Shown here: positions 7,432 through 10,981 of the stretch, piece after piece
Position numbering within the stretch: position 1 is the stretch's first letter
Layout of the letters: every line of letters begins with the position of its first letter
Assembly (NCBI GenBank): GCA_002707085.1
Contig: PALY01000071.1
Coordinates: 3,382 to 14,362 of the forward strand
Length of the DNA: 10,981 nucleotides
From: Deltaproteobacteria bacterium
GTDB taxonomy: Bacteria > Myxococcota_A > UBA796
Direction: 5' to 3'
Made by a program: the position numbers and the translations under genes
Notes under the pieces: generated by a model
Database searches by the model: none
What the model was told of the DNA's origin: nothing
The model's input: the letters and a program-made list of their open reading frames with translations, nothing else

Positions 7432-8802
7432 ATGCGGAATAGTCGTTTTCAAATTGGAGCGTGGTGGGCGGCAGCGGCGGCAGTGGGCTGGTTTGCGGTT
7501 CAGCAGGTTCGTTCGACCTGGGATTACGCGGCTGCAGCAGACCCTGCTTCCAGCTCTGATGCCTTGCCGTTGTTTTTGGGCGCCCGTGCGGTTCGTCTTG
7601 GGTACGACCCAACGAGCGCGGCTGATCTTCAGTATCTCTATGAATATTCAGGCATGAATGTTTCCAAAGCGCTTTTTAGCGTTTTGTATCCCGCAAGCTT
7701 TCACGTGATGCTTCAGCCACTGAGCGACATGAGCTGGTTCACGTTTATGCATTATTGGCGCCAGGTGTTGCTGATAGGGCTGGTTGCGGGTGTTGCTTTT
7801 GCGGGAACCGTCGGTGTGGAGCGGTCTCGGGCTCCGTTTGCCGCCGCGCTCTCCGTGTGGGCAAGCTTTGTGCTGTTTCCTTTATTTGCATCTGTGCAGC
7901 TTGGTTTGGGACAGCCCAACCTTTTGATTGTGGGGTTGTTTGGTTTTGCCATGGCCTTTGCTGCGCGGGGCTGGCTCGTAAGTGCTGGCGCAGTCGCTGT
8001 GATTGGCGCTGGAATTAAGTTGGTTCCCGCTGTGGCCTTATGGCCCATGTTTTGGTCGAGAAGATGGCGGTCGTTGGGCGTGGTTGCGGGATTGGGAGTG
8101 CTGTTGGGTGCCGCTACATTGGTGTATGTCCCTGCAGACCGGGTGTTTGCCAACCTGCAAGCGACGTTTGCGTTTCAACAGAGTGTAGAGCCGCATTGGT
8201 TGTACGATCAGCGATTGCCTGATTGGGCGAGTTTGGCCGGGTTTTTGCGCAGACCATCATTGGCCATCATGAGCTTGGTTTTAAGTGCATGGGCTGTATG
8301 GAGTTTACGGGCCGACAAACTTCGTCAAGGCGAGGCGATGGGGGTGTCCATAGCCCTGTTGGCAACGGCATTGGCTGCAGACTCTTGTGGAGTGGGTGCG
8401 TATTACGCCACGATGGCGATTCCCGGGATGGTCGCTGTATTGACCTGGCCCATATCGAGGGGGGCTTCCCGATTAAGTTGGCTGATGTTGCCGACGGTGG
8501 TGGGTATTGTTGTTCTTACGGATGATGGGCTGATCTACAGTACGCCCAATGTCGAGGCCCGTTTGGTTGTGGCCTGCATTGCTTTGTGGGTGGCGACGGC
8601 TTTGAGGTTGGGGTCGATGGTTCGACCGTGGCCGGGACGGGCGCGCATTGTGGGTGCTGTATTGGTGTTGGCTGCGATCGCACATGCAAGCATTTGGACA
8701 TGGCGGCCCCCATATGGAGGCCCGAAAACGATGCCGTCAGCGTCGCCGGGCAGTATGACCACGCCTATGGCTCCACCGGTAGCGCCAACACCGGTCCGCT
8801 AG
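7432..8802 (+). CDS. GT87 (DUF2029)-type membrane glycosyltransferase
   Basis: This 456-residue protein has about ten membrane segments and the GT87/PimE-like pattern. The N-terminal segment (8-24) is followed by a long periplasmic loop with DALPLFLGARAVRLGYDP (43-60), LYEYSG (69-74) and YPASF (86-90). Then comes the hallmark stretch LGLGQPNLLIVGLFGFA (157-173), with GAGIKLVPAVALWP (192-205) shortly after. Enzymes of this family are GT-C transferases that move mannose or other sugars from polyprenyl-phosphate donors on the outer face of the inner membrane. After the last segment (about 404-422) there is a Pro/Ser/Thr-rich tail (429-456). Donor and acceptor are unknown. The start at 7432 has only a weak AGCGAG upstream. 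It diverges from the radical SAM gene across 129 bp. The tail ends 45 bp before the selenocysteine tRNA. Confidence 0.82.
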   Translation: MRNSRFQIGAWWAAAAAVGWFAVQQVRSTWDYAAAADPASSSDALPLFLGARAVRLGYDPTSAADLQYLYEYSGMNVSKALFSVLYPASFHVMLQPLSDMSWFTFMHYWRQVLLIGLVAGVAFAGTVGVERSRAPFAAALSVWASFVLFPLFASVQLGLGQPNLLIVGLFGFAMAFAARGWLVSAGAVAVIGAGIKLVPAVALWPMFWSRRWRSLGVVAGLGVLLGAATLVYVPADRVFANLQATFAFQQSVEPHWLYDQRLPDWASLAGFLRRPSLAIMSLVLSAWAVWSLRADKLRQGEAMGVSIALLATALAADSCGVGAYYATMAIPGMVAVLTWPISRGASRLSWLMLPTVVGIVVLTDDGLIYSTPNVEARLVVACIALWVATALRLGSMVRPWPGRARIVGAVLVLAAIAHASIWTWRPPYGGPKTMPSASPGSMTTPMAPPVAPTPVR

Positions 8803-8847
8803 GTTTTGGGGGTCGGTTTGGTTCAAGTGTGGTACATCAATCACAAT

Positions 8848-8947
8848 GGTAGGCGTTGCTAGGCTGGTGCCGGCCCCGGTTTTCAAAACCGGAGGGGTTC
8901 GTTGAAGAGCGTTGCTCGGTGGGTTCGATTCCCATCGCTTACCGCCA
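8848..8947 (+). tRNA. selC: tRNA-Sec (anticodon TCA)
   Basis: This 100-nt cloverleaf has the features specific to selenocysteine tRNA. The acceptor stem is 8 bp (8848-8855 with 8936-8943, one G-T wobble), followed by discriminator G8944 and an encoded CCA (8945-8947). The T stem is 5 bp (8919-8923 with 8931-8935), with loop TTCGATT, giving the bacterial 8+5 arrangement. The anticodon stem CCGGT/ACCGG (8876-8880, 8888-8892) closes the loop TTTCAAA, so the anticodon is TCA (8883-8885), which reads UGA. The D arm has a 6-bp stem (8858-8864 with 8869-8874) around TGGT, with A8861 bulged. The long variable arm (8893-8918) can fold as two 4-bp helices around an internal loop, capped by GAAG. SerRS charges this tRNA and SelA converts Ser to Sec. 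No convincing promoter is seen in the 45 bp upstream. Confidence 0.95.
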
Positions 8948-8964
8948 TTTTGGAGCAGAAGAAT

Positions 8965-9357
8965 ATGCGTGTTTGGATTCTGATTTTGCTGTTGCTTGGT
9001 GTTTCTCCCCCGGTACGCGCCGAGGCGACCGCTGTTGAGTTTTTGGCGGAGCATTCGCAGGCATCTGAGGACGGGAAAACCTATTTGGTTGGATTTTTGG
9101 CCGGTATTTTGGCGGGGTATGGGTGGAGCAACATTACCCTTAAAACCACTGGTGGAGAGCCTCTCTTCTGCTTGAATCGGATGGGGGAAGCGGAAGTGGA
9201 AGACCCAATTCAGCTGCTTAAAAAGGCCATGGCGAAAGATATTGGGGCCGCCACTTTGCCTGTAGGTGCCGTCCTACTTTCATATTTGCGGCGCCAATAT
9301 CCGTGCGCTGTTCCAAAGTTAGAAAAGAGCCCAACATACACTCCGCCTGGGTTGTAG
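8965..9357 (+). CDS. Small exported two-cysteine protein, Rap1a/Tai-like
   Basis: This 130-residue protein starts at ATG 8965 with GGAG (8952-8955) nine bases upstream. The frame is open further back to 8902, but that lies inside the selenocysteine tRNA, so it is rejected. Residues 1-20 are a signal peptide (hydrophobic core IL-rich, ending VRA-EA). The mature part has the spacing of the Rap1a/Tai fold: KTYLVGFLAGILAGYGW (38-54), then GEPLFCLN, then DPIQLLKKAM, and finally AVLLSYLRRQYPC. Two cysteines (FC and PC) could form the fold's disulfide. Rap1a and Tai proteins are periplasmic immunity proteins against type VI secreted amidases, but many genomic relatives have no effector partner, and none is seen here. 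The call is a pattern match at moderate confidence. It lies 17 bp after the tRNA and could be on the same transcript. Confidence 0.7.
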   Translation: MRVWILILLLLGVSPPVRAEATAVEFLAEHSQASEDGKTYLVGFLAGILAGYGWSNITLKTTGGEPLFCLNRMGEAEVEDPIQLLKKAMAKDIGAATLPVGAVLLSYLRRQYPCAVPKLEKSPTYTPPGL

Positions 9358-9366
9358 ATGCCAGGT

Positions 9367-9391
9367 CCGCGCTTCGCGGGTTATTCATTTT
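9367..9391 (+). terminator. Hairpin followed by T-rich stretch, weak intrinsic terminator candidate
   Basis: CCGCG (9367-9371) and CGCGG (9375-9379) form a 5-bp GC stem with loop CTT. A T-rich but interrupted stretch follows (9381-9391, ending in five T). It sits between the Rap1a-like gene and the lipoprotein gene. The short stem and broken T tract make it a weak or partial terminator, and the lipoprotein gene may still be reached by readthrough. Confidence 0.4.
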
Positions 9392-9412
9392 TCGCGACCT
9401 TCCGGAGGACCA

Positions 9413-10015
9413 ATGCGACAGATTATCCCAGCCCTTTTTCTTTCCACCCTTGTGGCCGGCTGCCCCCAACCAGTTGAGGGTCCCACAGGCGCTGTAACGA
9501 CGACTCAAGGCCCACCTCCGGAACAAGGTGTTGCACCTCCAAGTGCTCCGTCTGGTGCATTGCCCCCGCCGAACGTTGGTTCCTCTGATCAAATGGCGGT
9601 TCCTCCAGGTTTGGACGCTGTACCGGCTGACCAGTTGCAGGCAGCAATCGGCGCTCTGAATGAAGACGCGCTTGCCATCAAGGCTGCAGTGCTGGATTAC
9701 GTGAGCAAGAACGGAAAAAACGGTTCACTTACATTTGATAATGGTGATGGTGGCACGGTGACTGCTCAGTATGTTCGTACCCATGATCCTGTTCGCTACA
9801 AGGCTGACAAGGGCTACATCGCGTTGAGTGACTTTCAGTCTTCCGGCGGAGATCCTTCTGCTTTTTATCAGTTGGCCTTTTGGTTGAAGAAGACAGGCGA
9901 AACATTCTCTGTAGCAGAGGTTGACCTACAAGCTTTCCCTGCAAAGCGTGGTGGCGAGTGGGTTCGGATGGAGTTGTTCACGGTGAACGACGCTTACGCA
10001 AAGCCGCTTCAATAG
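9413..10015 (+). CDS. Proline-rich lipoprotein of unknown function
   Basis: This 200-residue protein begins at ATG 9413 after a good ribosome-binding site GGAGG (9404-9408). The N-terminus is a type II signal peptide ending in the lipobox L-V-A-G-C (13-17), so Cys17 would be lipidated and anchor the protein in a membrane. Residues 18-70 are a low-complexity Pro/Gly/Ser/Thr linker (PPPEQGVAPPSAPSGALPPP). Residues about 73-200 are a compact domain: a helical start (DQLQAAIGALNEDALAIKAA), then beta-like strands with aromatic residues (GYIALSDF, SAFYQLAFWLKKTGE, WVRMELFTV). I do not recognise the domain. Its neighbours, an exported small protein and an aminomethyltransferase, give no functional lead. 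Confidence 0.85.
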   Translation: MRQIIPALFLSTLVAGCPQPVEGPTGAVTTTQGPPPEQGVAPPSAPSGALPPPNVGSSDQMAVPPGLDAVPADQLQAAIGALNEDALAIKAAVLDYVSKNGKNGSLTFDNGDGGTVTAQYVRTHDPVRYKADKGYIALSDFQSSGGDPSAFYQLAFWLKKTGETFSVAEVDLQAFPAKRGGEWVRMELFTVNDAYAKPLQ

Positions 10016-10028
10016 GCAGCGAACGCGC

Positions 10029-10048
10029 GGGACGATTGGTTTCGTCCC
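10029..10048 (+). terminator. 7-bp perfect hairpin after the lipoprotein gene
   Basis: GGGACGA (10029-10035) and TCGTCCC (10042-10048) form a perfect 7-bp stem with loop TTGGTT, starting 14 bases after the lipoprotein stop. It has no T tract, so it is not a standard intrinsic terminator; it may be a 3'-end stabilising hairpin or the first element of the structured leader that follows. Confidence 0.4.
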
Positions 10049-10052
10049 CATA

Positions 10053-10112
10053 GAATTGGCCTGCAATCGTATGTTTTGAGGGTTGGTGACCATCCAATTC
10101 TCCACGTCTGGA
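10053..10112 (+). promoter_or_regulatory. Inverted repeats in the leader of the aminomethyltransferase gene
   Basis: GAATTGG (10053-10059) and CCAATTC (10094-10100) are perfect 7-bp arms 34 bases apart. They are directly followed by a small TCCA/TGGA hairpin (10101-10112). The region has no reading frame with a plausible start. It may be a structured 5' leader, or promoter DNA with operators. No known riboswitch class is recognised. Confidence 0.3.
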
Positions 10113-10131
10113 GTTGATGTACTGCGAAGAT

Positions 10132-10198
10132 TTGGCACGTCTGTATCCAAAGGGTGGCCGAAGGCATTTGTACTGAGTACGTGCCAAGCATGCGTACT
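10132..10198 (+). promoter_or_regulatory. Candidate translational switch: two mutually exclusive hairpins at the start codon
   Basis: Fold A pairs TTGGCACGT (10132-10140) with ACGTGCCAA (10179-10187), a perfect 9-bp stem with a 38-base loop that ends two bases before the ATG at 10190. Fold B pairs AGTACG (10176-10181) with CGTACT (10193-10198), with TGC/GCA pairing inside, placing the ATG within the hairpin. The folds share bases 10179-10181 and cannot coexist, so one leaves the ATG free while the other blocks it. The dyad GTACT-G-AGTAC (10170-10180) could also be a protein operator. A regulatory function is inference. Confidence 0.4.
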
Positions 10199-10981
10199 TC
10201 CCCGTTTCATTCACGCACAAGCGCAGCCTGTGACAGCTACTCGTGGAAAGAGTGGGCTGGATTGGCAGCGGTGTGTACTTACCAGCCGCACAGTGAGGCA
10301 GAGTATTTCGCTCTTCGAAGTACGGCTGGCTTGTTGGACATCAGTCCTTTGTACAAATACGACATCACGGGACCCGATGCAGGTATTTTCCTGGCTCGTA
10401 TTTGGACCCGAGACATATCCACCATTGGTGTGGGGCGTGTCGTCTACAGTTCGATGTGTGATGACGCGGGTAAGCTTCTGGATGATGGCACCATTGCACG
10501 CCTGGGGCCCGAGCATTTCCGGTGTACCTCGTCTGAACCTTGGTTGGCGTGGTTCGTTCAGCACAGCCGGGGTTTTGATGTTGAAATTGTAGACACCACG
10601 AACACCATTTGTGGTTTGGCGATTCAGGGACCTCGCGCCCGCAAGATCTTGGACATTGTCACTGATTTTGACATGAATCGAATGCGGTTTTTCCGCGTTC
10701 GGAAGATGACTCTCGCGGGTTTGCCTGTGTGGGTGTCTCGCACTGGCTACACGGGCGATCTTGGGTATGAAATCTTCTGCGAGAATGAGCATGCGACTGC
10801 CTTGTGGGATGCCATCATCGAAGCGGGTGCTGATCACGGGTTGATTCCGTTCGGTCTGGATGCGCTCGACGTGTCTCGGATTGAAGCGGGTTTTGTTTTG
10901 CAGGGGGTCGATTACATCAGCGCCACTCATTGTGTGGTTGAAGCCTTGAAGTCGACACCTGACGAAGCGGGGTTGGGCTGG
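10190..10981 (+). CDS. Aminomethyltransferase (GcvT/COG0404) family protein, C-terminus off right edge
   Basis: 264 codons are open from ATG 10190 to the edge. The N-terminal folate-binding fold of the glycine-cleavage T-protein family is seen as SPFHSRTSA (4-12), EYFALRSTAGLLDISPLYKY (38-57), CDDAGKLLDDGTIARL (90-105; the DD pair is where the T-protein's catalytic Asp lies), LAIQGPRARKIL (143-154), SRTGYTGDLGYEIF (183-196) and GLDALDVSRIEAGF (222-235). These proteins use tetrahydrofolate to take a one-carbon group from aminomethyl or related methylated substrates. The N-terminus differs from canonical GcvT and resembles the broad 'aminomethyltransferase family' that includes sarcosine/dimethylglycine-type and DMSP-demethylase-like members, so glycine cleavage is not assumed. 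No gcvH or gcvP gene is adjacent in the window. GTG 10154 and GTG 10181 are less likely alternative starts. There is no clear ribosome-binding site, which fits the structured leader. Confidence 0.87.
   Translation, partial: MRTSPFHSRTSAACDSYSWKEWAGLAAVCTYQPHSEAEYFALRSTAGLLDISPLYKYDITGPDAGIFLARIWTRDISTIGVGRVVYSSMCDDAGKLLDDGTIARLGPEHFRCTSSEPWLAWFVQHSRGFDVEIVDTTNTICGLAIQGPRARKILDIVTDFDMNRMRFFRVRKMTLAGLPVWVSRTGYTGDLGYEIFCENEHATALWDAIIEAGADHGLIPFGLDALDVSRIEAGFVLQGVDYISATHCVVEALKSTPDEAGLGW

Noticed and set aside
7303..7452. N-terminal extension of the radical SAM protein to 7452
   Set aside because: It would overlap the divergent GT87 start, reads as unstructured sequence, and the B12 domain begins right after the 7302 start.
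8902..8964. Upstream start of the Rap1a-like gene at 8902
   Set aside because: It lies inside the tRNA-Sec gene; the signal peptide begins at 8965, which has its own ribosome-binding site.
10016..10189. Glycine or THF riboswitch before the aminomethyltransferase gene
   Set aside because: I could not match the conserved cores of either class; only uncharacterised inverted repeats are seen. A covariance search would settle it.
10083..10592. Plus-strand open frame of 169 codons and a minus-strand frame of 239 codons at 10211-10930
   Set aside because: Both are out-of-frame shadows of the aminomethyltransferase gene, whose frame carries family motifs throughout.
1..10981. CRISPR arrays, insertion sequences, integrase/att sites
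   Set aside because: No regularly spaced repeats, transposase or integrase motifs, or flanking terminal repeats were seen.

Overview
The window looks like chromosome from a Gram-negative bacterium of roughly middling G+C. There is a lipoprotein with a clear lipobox, two proteins with exported-type N-termini, and several inner-membrane proteins with large extracytoplasmic parts. The gene mix (goose-type lysozyme with a peptidoglycan-binding domain, membrane-anchored sulfatase-like enzyme, B12-type radical SAM enzyme, many polytopic envelope proteins) recalls Myxococcota/Bradymonadota-type deltaproteobacteria. That placement is a low-confidence inference because there is no rRNA or universal marker here. 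No insertion sequence, phage module or CRISPR array is visible.

Layout. Positions 1-692 (minus) hold the N-terminal 230 residues of a peptidoglycan-binding plus goose-type lysozyme protein that runs off the left edge. Divergent from it is an S4-domain RluA-family pseudouridine synthase (754-1653). This converges, with a 29-bp tail overlap, on a large unrecognised polytopic membrane protein (1625-3304, minus). A 44-bp divergent promoter region with dyads and a direct repeat separates that gene from a membrane-anchored sulfatase-fold enzyme (3349-5292, plus) that has Thr where a true sulfatase has the formylglycine Cys. Next, on the minus strand, come a B12-binding radical SAM protein (start near 7302) and a secreted LEA14/WHy-type protein, joined by an ATGA overlap (5764-5767). 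A GT87-type membrane glycosyltransferase (7432-8802) diverges from them.

The clearest RNA gene is a selenocysteine tRNA (selC, 8848-8947): anticodon TCA, 8-bp acceptor stem plus 5-bp T stem, long variable arm, encoded CCA. It implies that the organism makes selenoproteins, although no selenoprotein is recognised in the window. Seventeen bases later begins a small exported two-cysteine protein resembling the Rap1a/Tai family. It is followed by a hairpin and a proline-rich lipoprotein. The window closes with an aminomethyltransferase (GcvT/COG0404) family gene cut by the right edge.

The 174-base leader before that last gene is the most unusual non-coding stretch. It holds a series of inverted repeats, and two of them are mutually exclusive: one pairs just upstream of the ATG, the other encloses the ATG in its loop. 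This is a candidate translational switch. Most envelope genes here are probably unlinked housekeeping or surface functions, but the Thr-type sulfatase-fold enzyme, the GT87 enzyme and the large membrane protein could all act on surface glycolipids; that link is inference.
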